In this document: in pieces, positions 42,184 to 50,945 of the stretch
Numbering within the stretch: position 1 is the first letter of the stretch
Layout of the letters: the number at the start of each line of letters is the position of its first letter
Assembly: GCA_016715945.1 (NCBI GenBank)
Contig: JADJXJ010000001.1
Location: 434,001-498,000 of the forward strand
From: Bacteroidota bacterium
Lineage (GTDB): Bacteria; Bacteroidota; Bacteroidia; Bacteroidales; F082
Direction: 5' to 3'
Length of the DNA stretch: 64,000 bases
Notes under the pieces: generated by a model
What the model saw: the letters and a program-made list of their open reading frames with translations, nothing else
Told to the model about the DNA's origin: nothing
Databases searched by the model: none
Translations under genes and position numbers: made by a program

Positions 42184-44202
42184 ATGGATGTCAACCTGTT
42201 AAAAGAAGCTGTCTTTATTTTCGGTGCTTCTATTCTGATTTTTCTTGCATTTCAGAGGTTCAGCCTGCCCTCGGTGCTTGCTTACATGCTTGCAGGTATG
42301 TTGCTGGGAAACAGTGGTTTGGGGCTCATAAAATCGTCCCATCAGATGGACCTCTTTGCCGAGGCCGGGATCATTTTTCTGTTGTTCATCATTGGTATTG
42401 AGTTCAGCATCAAGGGCTTACTGCGTATCGGTAAGGCAGTATTTGCTGGCGGCAGTCTTCAGGTGGGAATGACGGTATTGTTGGTCACGCTGACAGGTCT
42501 GGCTTTTGGTTTGCCATTGCCAAAGGCTGTGTTTCTAAGTTTTCTTATTGCCTTAAGCAGCACGGCCATCGTGCTTAAGCTTCTGCAGGAGAAAGGGATG
42601 ACCACCAGTCCGCACGGCAAGCTGTCGCTTGCCATCCTCATCTTTCAGGATATCATCATCATCCCCATGATTTTGCTCGTGCCTGTTCTTGCCGGTCAGG
42701 GAGGCAATATCGGTTTTGAGCTTCTGCTGATGCTTGGCAAGTTTGCCCTGGTGCTGGCAGCACTTTATTTTTTGTCACGCACGGTGGTGCCTTTTATTCT
42801 GGACAGGGTAATCAGGACGCGCAGCCGCGAGCTGTTTCTGCTAACCATTGTAACGATCATTTTTGCAGTGGCATGGCTCACCCACGAGCTTGATCTTTCG
42901 CTTGCCATAGGGGCATTCTTTGCCGGGCTCATCATCAGCGAGTCCGACTACAGCCATCAGGCTACCGCCAATGTGCTGCCATTCAGGGAGTTGTTTCTGA
43001 GTTTCTTCTTTGTCTCAGTTGGCATGCTACTCGATCTGAGTTTTTTTGCCGCAAATGTCCCGATGATTCTGGCCCTGACATTGCTGCTTTTTCTGTTAAA
43101 GTCGTTGATAGTCTTTCTTTCAGTGCTGATACTTCGTTACCCTGTGCGTACGGCACTGATGGCTGCATTTGCATTGTTTCCGGTGGGAGAGTTTTCGTTT
43201 TTGCTCGCTTCAATAGGCATGAGGAATGATTTGATATCCGAAGAAATTTATCAGTATTTTCTGGCTTCGAGCATCATTACCATGGGGTTGACGCCATTTT
43301 TGCTCGGGTATGCCGAATCCATAAGCGATTTTATCATCCGTTCGTTGTTGCCGCGAAAAGTGAGACACAGGTTGCTCACATTCAGGGCATTACGCAAGCA
43401 ACACGAAGAATCGCTGCATCAGGAACTGACAGATCATCTTGTGATTGTAGGTTATGGGGTGAATGGCCGTAATGTGTCGCGGGCTGCTGCCGAAACTGAT
43501 ATTCCGTATATAGTGGTTGAACTCGATCCTGATGTATATAAGGCAGCGCGCGCCGAAAATGTGCCTATTGTTTTTGGTGATGCGGCCGACGATGTCATCC
43601 TGCATCATGTTCACCTCCAGAAGGCCAGGGTGGCTGTGATTGCCATATCCGATCCGCAGTCCACCAAGAAAATCATTACCCAGATGCGCATGATTTCCGA
43701 AACTGTACATATCATAGTGCGTGCAAGATATGTCAACGAGATAGATGAAATCCTCCGCCTGGGGGCCGACGAGGTTATACCTGAGGAATTTGAAACCTCT
43801 ATTGAAGTGTTTACCAGGGTATTGAATCATTATCTGATCCCTTACGACAAGGTGCAGTCGTTTGTGAGTCACATCCGGGCACACAACTATGAACTTTTGT
43901 GCGGCAAAAGCGGTGGAAATCAATGTCCTCCGCATCTGCGGCTGCACATCCCCGATATGGTGATTGCTACCCTGCCTGTGCAGCGCGGCGGGAATAAGAT
44001 TGTAGGCAAAACGCTGCGCGAGAGTCAGTTGCGTACCAGGTTTGAAGTAACAGTTCTGGCTATCAGAAGGGGACAACAGTATCTCACAAATATCAGTCCG
44101 GACACCACCATCGAAACCGACGATATGCTTTATTTGTTCGGACACCCTGAGAAGATTGCCAGGGTGAATGCGTTTCTTTTGCTCGATGAAGTTGCCCGAT
44201 GA
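42184..44202 (+). CDS. Monovalent cation:proton antiporter-2 (Kef/CPA2) family protein
   Basis: A 672-residue protein with three parts. Residues about 5-390 form a CPA2 antiporter domain with 12-13 helices (SVLAYMLAGMLLGNSGLG, IGIEFSIKGLL, SLAIGAFFAGLIISES). Residues from about 418 form a TrkA-N Rossmann domain (HLVIVGYGVNGRNVSRAAAE) that binds NAD(H) or nucleotides. Residues about 590-670 form a TrkA-C domain (GNKIVGKTLRESQLRTRFEVTVLAI). Kef-type proteins exchange K+ or Na+ for protons under ligand control. No KefF/KefG accessory gene is adjacent. The stop overlaps the following DCC gene by 4 bases. Confidence 0.94.
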   Translation: MDVNLLKEAVFIFGASILIFLAFQRFSLPSVLAYMLAGMLLGNSGLGLIKSSHQMDLFAEAGIIFLLFIIGIEFSIKGLLRIGKAVFAGGSLQVGMTVLLVTLTGLAFGLPLPKAVFLSFLIALSSTAIVLKLLQEKGMTTSPHGKLSLAILIFQDIIIIPMILLVPVLAGQGGNIGFELLLMLGKFALVLAALYFLSRTVVPFILDRVIRTRSRELFLLTIVTIIFAVAWLTHELDLSLAIGAFFAGLIISESDYSHQATANVLPFRELFLSFFFVSVGMLLDLSFFAANVPMILALTLLLFLLKSLIVFLSVLILRYPVRTALMAAFALFPVGEFSFLLASIGMRNDLISEEIYQYFLASSIITMGLTPFLLGYAESISDFIIRSLLPRKVRHRLLTFRALRKQHEESLHQELTDHLVIVGYGVNGRNVSRAAAETDIPYIVVELDPDVYKAARAENVPIVFGDAADDVILHHVHLQKARVAVIAISDPQSTKKIITQMRMISETVHIIVRARYVNEIDEILRLGADEVIPEEFETSIEVFTRVLNHYLIPYDKVQSFVSHIRAHNYELLCGKSGGNQCPPHLRLHIPDMVIATLPVQRGGNKIVGKTLRESQLRTRFEVTVLAIRRGQQYLTNISPDTTIETDDMLYLFGHPEKIARVNAFLLLDEVAR

Positions 44203-44612
44203 TGTCTGAACTGCCAGATCCGCTTTTGCTGATAGATGGTGAGTGTAGCCTTTGCAATGCATCGGTTCGACTCATATTAAGGCTCGAAGCCCGGCCCGTC
44301 ATTTATTTTGCTGCGCTGGATTCGGAGAAGGGACGCAAACTGCTGCGAAATCTGTCTGCCGATACAGCGCTGCCCGACAGTGTTATTTTGATTGATTCCG
44401 GTGGATTGCACGTAAAGAGCAGGGCTTTGGCGAGGATTGGCAAACACGCTGGAGGCTGGCTTGCGCCGCTCAGGCTTTTGAATTTGTTTCCGCGCTCATG
44501 GGCCGATGGGATGTACGATTTTGTGGCGCGAAGGCGGATACGGTGGTTTGGCCGGACAAGCTATTGCGCGCAGGTGAAAGCCTCGCAAAGACACCGGTTT
44601 ATTGACTTGTAG
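44199..44612 (+). CDS. DCC-family (DUF393) thiol-disulfide oxidoreductase-like protein
   Basis: A 137-residue protein with the DxxCxxC motif near its N-terminus (DGECSLC, Cys16 and Cys19) and the later PLRLLNLFPRSWADGMYDFVARRR region of the DUF393/DCC family. Members are predicted thiol-disulfide oxidoreductases; substrates are poorly known. Its ATG overlaps the stop of the antiporter gene by 4 bases, so the two should be translated together. A redox partner for an antiporter regulatory domain is one possible reading, but it is only inference. An alternative ATG lies one codon later. Confidence 0.9.
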   Translation: MMSELPDPLLLIDGECSLCNASVRLILRLEARPVIYFAALDSEKGRKLLRNLSADTALPDSVILIDSGGLHVKSRALARIGKHAGGWLAPLRLLNLFPRSWADGMYDFVARRRIRWFGRTSYCAQVKASQRHRFIDL

Positions 44613-44730
44613 CCAGGTTGGTAAACCTGTTGAGGCGCTTTATGCCATCGCAATAGTTTTAAACCCGGAAAAACATTTTGTCAGGGGTCAGTATTATTAT
44701 TCCAAAAGTAACCCGGGCGATGGCGGTCAG

Positions 44731-45537
44731 CTAATCGCTGCTGTCCTCGAGTAGGGAATGCAGCAGGTTACGGAGTTCTTCCGGGCTGTTGATATGCAGC
44801 AGGTTACCCTCGTGGGCCAGGGAGATGTTGCCGGTTTCTTCCGATACGATGATGGCTATGGCATCGCTTTGTTCGGTGATGCCCAAACCGGCGCGGTGCC
44901 TCAGTCCGGGACGGCCCGGGAGGTCAAGCTTTTTGGTCACCGGCAGGATGCAGCCTGCGGCTCTGATTCTGCCATCGGTGATGATCATTGCGCCGTCGTG
45001 CAAGGGGCTGTTTTTGAAGAAAATGTTCTCGATGAGCGGTTGTGAGATCCTGGCATCGATAAGCACGCCGGTTTGTACGAATTCAAACAGCTTGTTCTGG
45101 CGTGCAATTACAATCAGCGCTCCGGTTGACTTGGTGCTCATTGCAAAACATGCCTGAATCAGCGGATCGAGCTCCGAACCTGTTTCTTTTTCTTTCAGCC
45201 GGAGAAAAGGAAAGAAGAAATTAAACTTTCGTACGAACCTGGGCGTGCCCAGCGCAAGCAGAAACTGACGGATTTCGGGCTGAAAAATGATAATCAGGGC
45301 AATGAAGCCCACACTCACAAATGCCCCGAGAATTTGTCCGAGCAATTCCATACGCAGCACCGTTACCAGGCGCCACAAAAGAAATATGGAAACGATGCCA
45401 AGAAAGATATTCATGGCAGCAGTTCCCCTCAGCAAGTAGTAGAGGCTATACAAAAGGCTGGCTACCAGAATGATATCTATGATATCAAATACCCGGAGCT
45501 GAATGAACATGAGGGATGCAAGTACCGGTAAGTCCAT
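44731..45537 (-). CDS. cdaA: Diadenylate cyclase, CdaA type
   Basis: A 268-residue membrane enzyme that makes the second messenger c-di-AMP from two ATP. Three N-terminal membrane helices (about 20-36, 42-58 and 68-86) are followed by the DAC domain, with the catalytic DGA at 181-183 and RHR at 213-215 (LRHRAGLGITEQSDA). c-di-AMP commonly controls potassium and osmolyte transport, and a Kef-type antiporter is nearby, though on the other strand. The -7 box TACTTTTG (minus) at 45558-45565 fits the ATG at 45537. In many Bacteroidota cdaA follows folP; here the upstream neighbour is a divergent rhodanese gene. Confidence 0.95.
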   Translation of the reverse strand: MDLPVLASLMFIQLRVFDIIDIILVASLLYSLYYLLRGTAAMNIFLGIVSIFLLWRLVTVLRMELLGQILGAFVSVGFIALIIIFQPEIRQFLLALGTPRFVRKFNFFFPFLRLKEKETGSELDPLIQACFAMSTKSTGALIVIARQNKLFEFVQTGVLIDARISQPLIENIFFKNSPLHDGAMIITDGRIRAAGCILPVTKKLDLPGRPGLRHRAGLGITEQSDAIAIIVSEETGNISLAHEGNLLHINSPEELRNLLHSLLEDSSD

Positions 45538-45557
45538 TCCTGGCTGTGAATTTTCGG

Positions 45558-45565
45558 CAAAAGTA
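45558..45565 (-). promoter_or_regulatory. Candidate -7 box for cdaA
   Basis: TACTTTTG on the minus strand fits TAnnTTTG; transcription near 45551 would give a 14-base leader to the ATG at 45537. No -33 TTG at the right spacing was found. Confidence 0.4.
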
Positions 45566-45682
45566 GGGGAAATGAAGCTACCTTTGGCCTGGAGTAACCT
45601 TTTGGGAGGTTCTGTGTTCAGGCGGCAGCTTTGAGCAGCTGAATATCATGAACTTTTTCGGCAGTATGCGTGTTTTTGTCCT

Positions 45683-46042
45683 ATGATTAAAGACTCCCCG
45701 TCGTTTCAGGATTTTCAACTACCTGGTGTGAAGCACCTTATTCCTGAGGATGCCTACCGGTTGATCTCGGCCGGCAAGGCCATGCTGGTGGACTTGCGCG
45801 AAGAGGAGGAATATGTGGATGGTGTTGCCGGCCAGGTGCCTGTTGCTTTTTTTCCGCTTTCGGAGCAAAGCAGCTGGCCTTTTTCGCCGGAAGAGGGCTT
45901 GCATGTGCTCATGTGTGCCCATGGCATCCGGAGTGTCCGCATCTGTGCTTTACTTAATCAGATAGGGGTGCACAATGTGGTCAGCCTCGATGGTGGTTTT
46001 GAGCAGTGGAAGCTGTCGCGAATGCCGGTGCAATATCGCTGA
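45683..46042 (+). CDS. Single-domain rhodanese-like protein
   Basis: A 119-residue protein that is one rhodanese domain. The active-site loop is C-A-H-G-I-R-S with Cys78, and the domain start (IPEDAYRLISAGKAMLVDLREEEEY) and end (NVVSLDGGFEQWK) are typical. Rhodaneses carry sulfane sulfur on the cysteine as a persulfide. It has no signal peptide and no fused domain. It is divergent from cdaA and convergent with the Hpt gene, so it appears monocistronic. Substrate is unknown. Confidence 0.92.
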   Translation: MIKDSPSFQDFQLPGVKHLIPEDAYRLISAGKAMLVDLREEEEYVDGVAGQVPVAFFPLSEQSSWPFSPEEGLHVLMCAHGIRSVRICALLNQIGVHNVVSLDGGFEQWKLSRMPVQYR

Positions 46043-46059
46043 TTAAAAAGCCGGCAAGT

Positions 46060-46410
46060 TTATTCTTCAAACTCTTTACGTAGTTCCCTGAGGTCGGCCA
46101 GGAGCAGGGTGGAGGATTTCTGGAGCTTTTCGAAAAGTTCATTCAACCCTTCGTTGTTGCCATTGGCGCCGCGTTGCTCCAGCTCACGGGCAATGGCTGT
46201 CGTTTCGTCGGCCATAAAATTCGATACCACGCCTTTAAAGCTGTGTGCATCAAACTTGAGCGCACTCATGTTGTTGGTTGCAATATCCTGACGGATGCTT
46301 TCCAGGCGGCCGTCGCATTCGTTCAGAAATATGTCGATGATTTCCAATACGATGGGTTTGTCGAAGTATTGGAAAGTATCCATAAAAACTTCTTTATTGA
46401 TTACATTCAT
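46060..46410 (-). CDS. Stand-alone histidine phosphotransfer (Hpt) protein
   Basis: A 116-residue helical protein with the Hpt signature AHSFKGVVSNF; the phospho-accepting residue is His56, with Lys59 and Gly60 as expected. Hpt proteins pass phosphate between receiver domains in multi-step phosphorelays. An ATG at 46383 (MDTFQYFD) is an alternative start. No kinase or response regulator is adjacent. The two hybrid kinases in this window (21895-25500 and 54347-58030) both end in receivers and lack their own Hpt, so they are natural partner candidates; this is inference. Confidence 0.9.
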   Translation of the reverse strand: MNVINKEVFMDTFQYFDKPIVLEIIDIFLNECDGRLESIRQDIATNNMSALKFDAHSFKGVVSNFMADETTAIARELEQRGANGNNEGLNELFEKLQKSSTLLLADLRELRKEFEE

Positions 46411-46513
46411 ACCAGGCTCAATTCGTTAGTTTAGTGGCTCAGTAAGAGAAGCTCACTTTAATTGCGAAGTTAGGGCTTCTGGAAAAATGCATCATTATTT
46501 TTCAAAAAAAAAT

Positions 46514-49000
46514 TCAGAAACCAAGCATCAAGCCTGTCTGATAGACCGCAAAGCTGGCAAGCCAAGCAAGGAGGGTGGTATATACGGAGGTAAACAGGGG
46601 CCACTTCCAAGCACCTGATTCTTTTTTAATTGCTGCAAACACGGCAATGCAGGGGAAATAGATCAGGATGAACACCATAAAGCTGAATGCAACCAGTGGC
46701 GTGAACACCGGTTGACCGGCTTTCGGACCGGATTCATAACGCTGCTCTCGCAGCCTGGCAGCCAGGCCTTCTACCCGGTTTTCGTCGGCATCAGTCTGAT
46801 ACAATACGCCCATAGTGCTGATGATCACTTCTTTAGCTGCAGATCCGGCCAGAAGGCTCACGCCCATTTTCCAGTCGAATCCCAGAGGCTGGATGGCAGG
46901 TTCTATCCAATGACCCAGCCTGCCGATGAAGGAGTTTTCCTGCTTAAGCTGCCGGCGCTGAAGCTCGAGCTGCGCGATGACTTCATCCGGGTTTTCCACT
47001 GTTTGTCCGGAATCTGAGCTTTGTATGCGGGAAATTTGTGCATCAATCTCTTTATCAATATGTCCGCCTCGCGGAAAATATCCTAATGCCCAGATGATCA
47101 GGCTGGCCAGAAGAATGATGGAACCCATCTTTTTGAGGTATTGGGCGCCCTTGAACCAGGTTTGCCTGAAAACGGATTTAGCGGTTGGTATTCTGTAAGG
47201 GGGCAATTCCATCACAAACGGGATTTCCTGCGCTTTGAAGAGGGTTCGCTTGAAAATAATGGCAAGAATCACGGCAAACATGATGCCGATAAGATAAATC
47301 CCGAAAAGGATGGTGCCTTGCCAGGCTGTAAAAAATGCGCTGATAATCAGGATATAAACCGGATATCTTGCGCTGCACGACATGAAAGGAATAATCATCA
47401 TGGTCACCAGGCGGTCGCTCCGGTTTTCGATTGTACGCGTGGCCATGATGGCTGGCACATTGCAGCCAAATCCCATCAAAAGTGGAATGAACGAACGGCC
47501 GTGCAAACCCACCCGGTGCATGATTTTATCCACGATAAAAGCTACCCTGGCCATGTAGCCTGTGGTTTCGAGCAGGCTCAGGAAGAAAAACAAAATCAGG
47601 ATGTTGGGTAAAAAGACAATGACGCCTCCCACGCCTCCGATCACGCCATCCACCAGCATATCGCGAACAATGCCATCAGGAAGCATGGCTGAAACTGTAC
47701 TGCCGAGCAAAGATACCCCGTTTTCTATCCATTCCATGGGGTAGCTTCCCAGCCAGAAGGTTGCCTGAAAAATGACCCACATGACCATCAGAAAGACCGG
47801 ATAGCTCCAGAACCGATGAGTGAGCAAGCGGTCGATTTCGCGGCTTTTATTGGTTGTTGCAGTGGTGGCCTCGACGAAAGTTTCTTTGAGTGCGCCCTCG
47901 ATAAAGCCGTATTTGGCATCGGTGATCACGCTTTCAGCATCCTCTTTGAAAATGCGCTCTATGCGGCTTTGCTCGGCTTTTGCGGTTGTCTGTATTTCGG
48001 CAGCATTCCGACAGCCTGCTATTCGCTCCCATTCCCGGCTGTCGCCTTCGAGCAGTTTGAGTGCACTGAACCTTGGGGCAACCGTTCGGTGGAGCAGCTC
48101 GTTTCCGGGTTTCCGGATCACTTCCTGAAGGCGATCGATGGAGGTTTCCAGTTCTTCGCCGTAATTGATGTGCACATGTCGGGTGTAAGGGTCACGATCT
48201 TCAAAAACCTCGGCCACTTTGCTGAACAACTCCCTGATACCGGTTCCTTTCGAAGCCACGGTGGGTACAATCGGGATGCCAATCATTCTGGCAAGATGTT
48301 CATAATCAAACCGATGGCCTTTCTCCTCCAGCTCGTCGAACATATTGAGTGCCATCACCACCTTGATGTCCATGTCGATGAGCTGGGTGGTGAGGTAAAG
48401 GTTGCGTTCGAGGTTTGAGGCGTCCACCACATTGACCACCACGTCGGGCACCTGTTCGAGAATGAAATTCCGAACAAAGAGCTCCTCGGGCGAGTAGCTC
48501 GTTATGCTGTAGGTTCCGGGCAGGTCGGTCAGGTCGAAGCGGTAGTCGTTGAGCTCGAAGCTTGCTGTCTTGGCTTCCACGGTCACACCGCTGTAGTTGG
48601 CCACCCGTTCCCTTGAATTAGAGGCAAAGTTGAACAAAGTTGTTTTCCCGGAATTGGGATTTCCGACCAGTGCAACATTGATCTGCCGTCGTCCGGGGAG
48701 TCTGTCGAGCGATAGGGCGCCTTCGAGCACTTTAACCCCGTAAAAAGCCTGTCCATTCTGATAGGGCAGACTGTCGGGTGTGTAGAGCTCAATCATGGCA
48801 GCCTCGGCCTTACGCAACGAAACCTCGTAGCCCATGATGTTGTATTCCACAGGGTCGCGCAACGGGGCGTGTTTCACCACGATCACCTGTTTACCAGGCA
48901 CAAAGCCCATTTCCATAACACGCCTGCGAAATGCTCCCCTGCCTTTCACTTTGGCAATGATACCTTTTTCTCCCTCTTTCAGATCCGACAGCAGACGCAT
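46514..49000 (-). CDS. feoB: Ferrous iron transporter, FeoA-FeoB fusion
   Basis: An 828-residue protein. Residues 1-75 are a FeoA (SH3-like) domain, and a linker leads to the FeoB G domain with G1 motif GNPNSGKTT (113-121), DLPGTYS and NMFDE. A helical spacer and a membrane part of about eight helices follow, with two gate motifs (GCNVPAIMATRTIE, and the later half from SLLAGSAAKEVIISTMGV). FeoB imports Fe2+. The FeoA-FeoB fusion is common in Bacteroidota. It appears monocistronic. A Fur-family gene lies at 31613-32080, but I did not find a convincing Fur box upstream (49001-49097). Confidence 0.95.
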   Translation of the reverse strand: MRLLSDLKEGEKGIIAKVKGRGAFRRRVMEMGFVPGKQVIVVKHAPLRDPVEYNIMGYEVSLRKAEAAMIELYTPDSLPYQNGQAFYGVKVLEGALSLDRLPGRRQINVALVGNPNSGKTTLFNFASNSRERVANYSGVTVEAKTASFELNDYRFDLTDLPGTYSITSYSPEELFVRNFILEQVPDVVVNVVDASNLERNLYLTTQLIDMDIKVVMALNMFDELEEKGHRFDYEHLARMIGIPIVPTVASKGTGIRELFSKVAEVFEDRDPYTRHVHINYGEELETSIDRLQEVIRKPGNELLHRTVAPRFSALKLLEGDSREWERIAGCRNAAEIQTTAKAEQSRIERIFKEDAESVITDAKYGFIEGALKETFVEATTATTNKSREIDRLLTHRFWSYPVFLMVMWVIFQATFWLGSYPMEWIENGVSLLGSTVSAMLPDGIVRDMLVDGVIGGVGGVIVFLPNILILFFFLSLLETTGYMARVAFIVDKIMHRVGLHGRSFIPLLMGFGCNVPAIMATRTIENRSDRLVTMMIIPFMSCSARYPVYILIISAFFTAWQGTILFGIYLIGIMFAVILAIIFKRTLFKAQEIPFVMELPPYRIPTAKSVFRQTWFKGAQYLKKMGSIILLASLIIWALGYFPRGGHIDKEIDAQISRIQSSDSGQTVENPDEVIAQLELQRRQLKQENSFIGRLGHWIEPAIQPLGFDWKMGVSLLAGSAAKEVIISTMGVLYQTDADENRVEGLAARLREQRYESGPKAGQPVFTPLVAFSFMVFILIYFPCIAVFAAIKKESGAWKWPLFTSVYTTLLAWLASFAVYQTGLMLGF

Positions 49001-49116
49001 AATCAGAATAGTTCAACCTGCAAAAGACCTGCTTTTTTCAGGGCCTGTAAATACCCATATTTAGTGATTCAGTCGTCCGAAAACTGATTGAAGTGCTGTG
49101 TTTATCCCCGAAATGT

Positions 49117-49124
49117 TAGTTTTG
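49117..49124 (+). promoter_or_regulatory. Candidate -7 box for the C69 dipeptidase gene
   Basis: TAGTTTTG fits TAnnTTTG; transcription near 49131 would exclude the in-frame ATG at 49098 and support the ATG at 49152. No -33 TTG at the right spacing was found. Confidence 0.4.
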
Positions 49125-49151
49125 CCTTTTTGTCATAAAACCTTACTGTCG

Positions 49152-50876
49152 ATGAAAAAAATTCTGGTTCTGTTTTGGGTCATGTTGTTTGGTGCCGACT
49201 TACTGGCTTGCACCAATTACCTTGTGAGCCGTGGGGCCTCAGTGGACGGTTCTACCATGATCACTTATGCTGCTGACTCGCATATCCGCTATGGAGAGCT
49301 TTATTTTAGTCCTGCCCGCGATTGGCCTGCCGGCAGCATGGTCACCATCTACGACAGGAGTACAGCCAAACCTCTGGGACAGATCCCCCAGGTGCGATAT
49401 ACCTACCAAACCGTTGGATTTATCAATGAGCATCAGGTGGCTGTGGGGGAATCTACCTTCGGCGGAAGAGAGGAACTGGTGGATAGCACCGGCATTATGG
49501 ATTATGCTTACCTGATGTTTTTGTCGCTGCAACGTGCCAAAACAGCCCGCGAGGCAATCAAGGTGATGGCCGATCTGGTGGCTCAGCATGGCTATGCCAG
49601 CTCCGGCGAATCGTTTTCGATTGGCGACCCCAATGAGGTATGGATTCTCGAAATGATTGGAAAAGGCACAGACTTAAAAACCAATCGCCGGACCGGGGAG
49701 GTTTACAATGCCAACAAAGGCGCAGTCTGGGTTGCGGTGCGCATCCCCGATGGTTATGTGTCGGCCCATGCCAACCATGCCCGGATCACGCAGATCCCCA
49801 AAGCCGACGGCCGTCGTGTGATTACTGATAAACAATGGGACAAGCTGAACAATCCGGAACTTGAGGTGATTTACTCACATGATGTGATCAGTTTTGCCCG
49901 GGCAAAAGGATATTTTACCGGCAGCGATGCCGAATTCAGTTTCAGCGATGTGTATGCCCCGCTCGATTTTGGTGCTGCACGCTTCTGCGAGCTGCGCGTC
50001 TGGGCCATGTTCAATCATGTCTCCGAAGGGATGCGCGCCCATTGGGACTATGCCACCGGAAATGTGAAAAGCCCTAGGATGCCGCTGTATATCAAGCCCA
50101 ACCGCAAACTCAGTGTACACGATCTGATATCGTTCAAGCGCGATTATCTCCAGGGAACTGAGCTTGACATGTCGCAGGATGCCGGAGCCGGACCGTTCGG
50201 ACTGCCTTACCGCTGGCGCCCGCTTACCTGGAAATACAACGGAAAAGAATACTTCCATGAGCGTGTAACGGTTACCCAGCAAACCGGCTTTTCCTATGTG
50301 GCGCAGATGCGGTCGTGGTTGCCCGGACCACTCGGTGGCATCATCTGGTTTGGTGTGGACGATGCAGGACAGTCGGTGCACGTACCCTTTTATGCCGGCA
50401 TAAACGAAGTGCCCCTGCAATGGCGCGAGGGTTATGGCGATATTCTGACTTATGTGGACGATGCGGCCTTCTGGGTGTTCAACCGGGTTGCACATTTTGT
50501 TTACCTGTTCTACAGCCGTGCCATCACCGATGTGCATAAGGCGCAGGCCGAACAGGAACAACACTTCCGCAATGTGGTAGCCGAAACTGATCAGCGGGCT
50601 ATTGAGCTGTACCAAAGCAATCCCGACGAGGCCAGAAGGCTGCTCACCGAAGTATCGTCCGGGCTGGCAGTGGAAACCATCAAAAGATGGGCCGCTCTCG
50701 GTAACTTCCTGCTGGTCAAATATCTGGATGGCAATGTGAAGCAGGAAAAAGACGGTGAGTTCATCCGCAACCCCTATGGCTATCCTGCTCCGCCAAGGCA
50801 CCCGGGCTATCCGGATAGTTTCAAGCGAACCATCATCAACGAAACAGGAGAAAAGTTCCTTTATCCAGCACACTGA
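49152..50876 (+). CDS. Secreted dipeptidase, peptidase family C69
   Basis: A 574-residue protein of the C69 (PepD-like) N-terminal nucleophile family, which cleaves dipeptides. After a short signal peptide the mature protein should begin at Cys20 (CTNYLVSRGASVDGSTMI), the expected catalytic residue of family C69. Other family segments are GESTFGGREEL, EMIGKG and the LPYRWRPLTWKYNG region. The ATG at 49152 is chosen because the earlier ATG at 49098 precedes the predicted transcript start and spoils the signal peptide. The residues before the Cys (DLLAC) also resemble a weak lipobox. It ends before a bidirectional terminator. Confidence 0.93.
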   Translation: MKKILVLFWVMLFGADLLACTNYLVSRGASVDGSTMITYAADSHIRYGELYFSPARDWPAGSMVTIYDRSTAKPLGQIPQVRYTYQTVGFINEHQVAVGESTFGGREELVDSTGIMDYAYLMFLSLQRAKTAREAIKVMADLVAQHGYASSGESFSIGDPNEVWILEMIGKGTDLKTNRRTGEVYNANKGAVWVAVRIPDGYVSAHANHARITQIPKADGRRVITDKQWDKLNNPELEVIYSHDVISFARAKGYFTGSDAEFSFSDVYAPLDFGAARFCELRVWAMFNHVSEGMRAHWDYATGNVKSPRMPLYIKPNRKLSVHDLISFKRDYLQGTELDMSQDAGAGPFGLPYRWRPLTWKYNGKEYFHERVTVTQQTGFSYVAQMRSWLPGPLGGIIWFGVDDAGQSVHVPFYAGINEVPLQWREGYGDILTYVDDAAFWVFNRVAHFVYLFYSRAITDVHKAQAEQEQHFRNVVAETDQRAIELYQSNPDEARRLLTEVSSGLAVETIKRWAALGNFLLVKYLDGNVKQEKDGEFIRNPYGYPAPPRHPGYPDSFKRTIINETGEKFLYPAH

Positions 50877-50890
50877 ACCTTCACAAAACA

Positions 50891-50918
50891 GCAAAGCCGG
50901 CCTTTAGGGCCGGCTTTT
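50891..50918. terminator. Bidirectional terminator between the dipeptidase and LruC genes
   Basis: AAAGCCGGCC (50893-50902) and GGCCGGCTTT (50908-50917) form a ten-pair hairpin; T-rich stretches follow on both strands, serving the convergent genes on either side. Confidence 0.87.
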
Positions 50919-50945
50919 GCTTATTTGGATGTAGTGTAAGGGATT

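Noticed and set aside
49001..49097. Possible Fur box upstream of feoB
   Set aside because: The region has some AT-rich stretches but no convincing palindrome, and the Fur homologue in the window is atypical.
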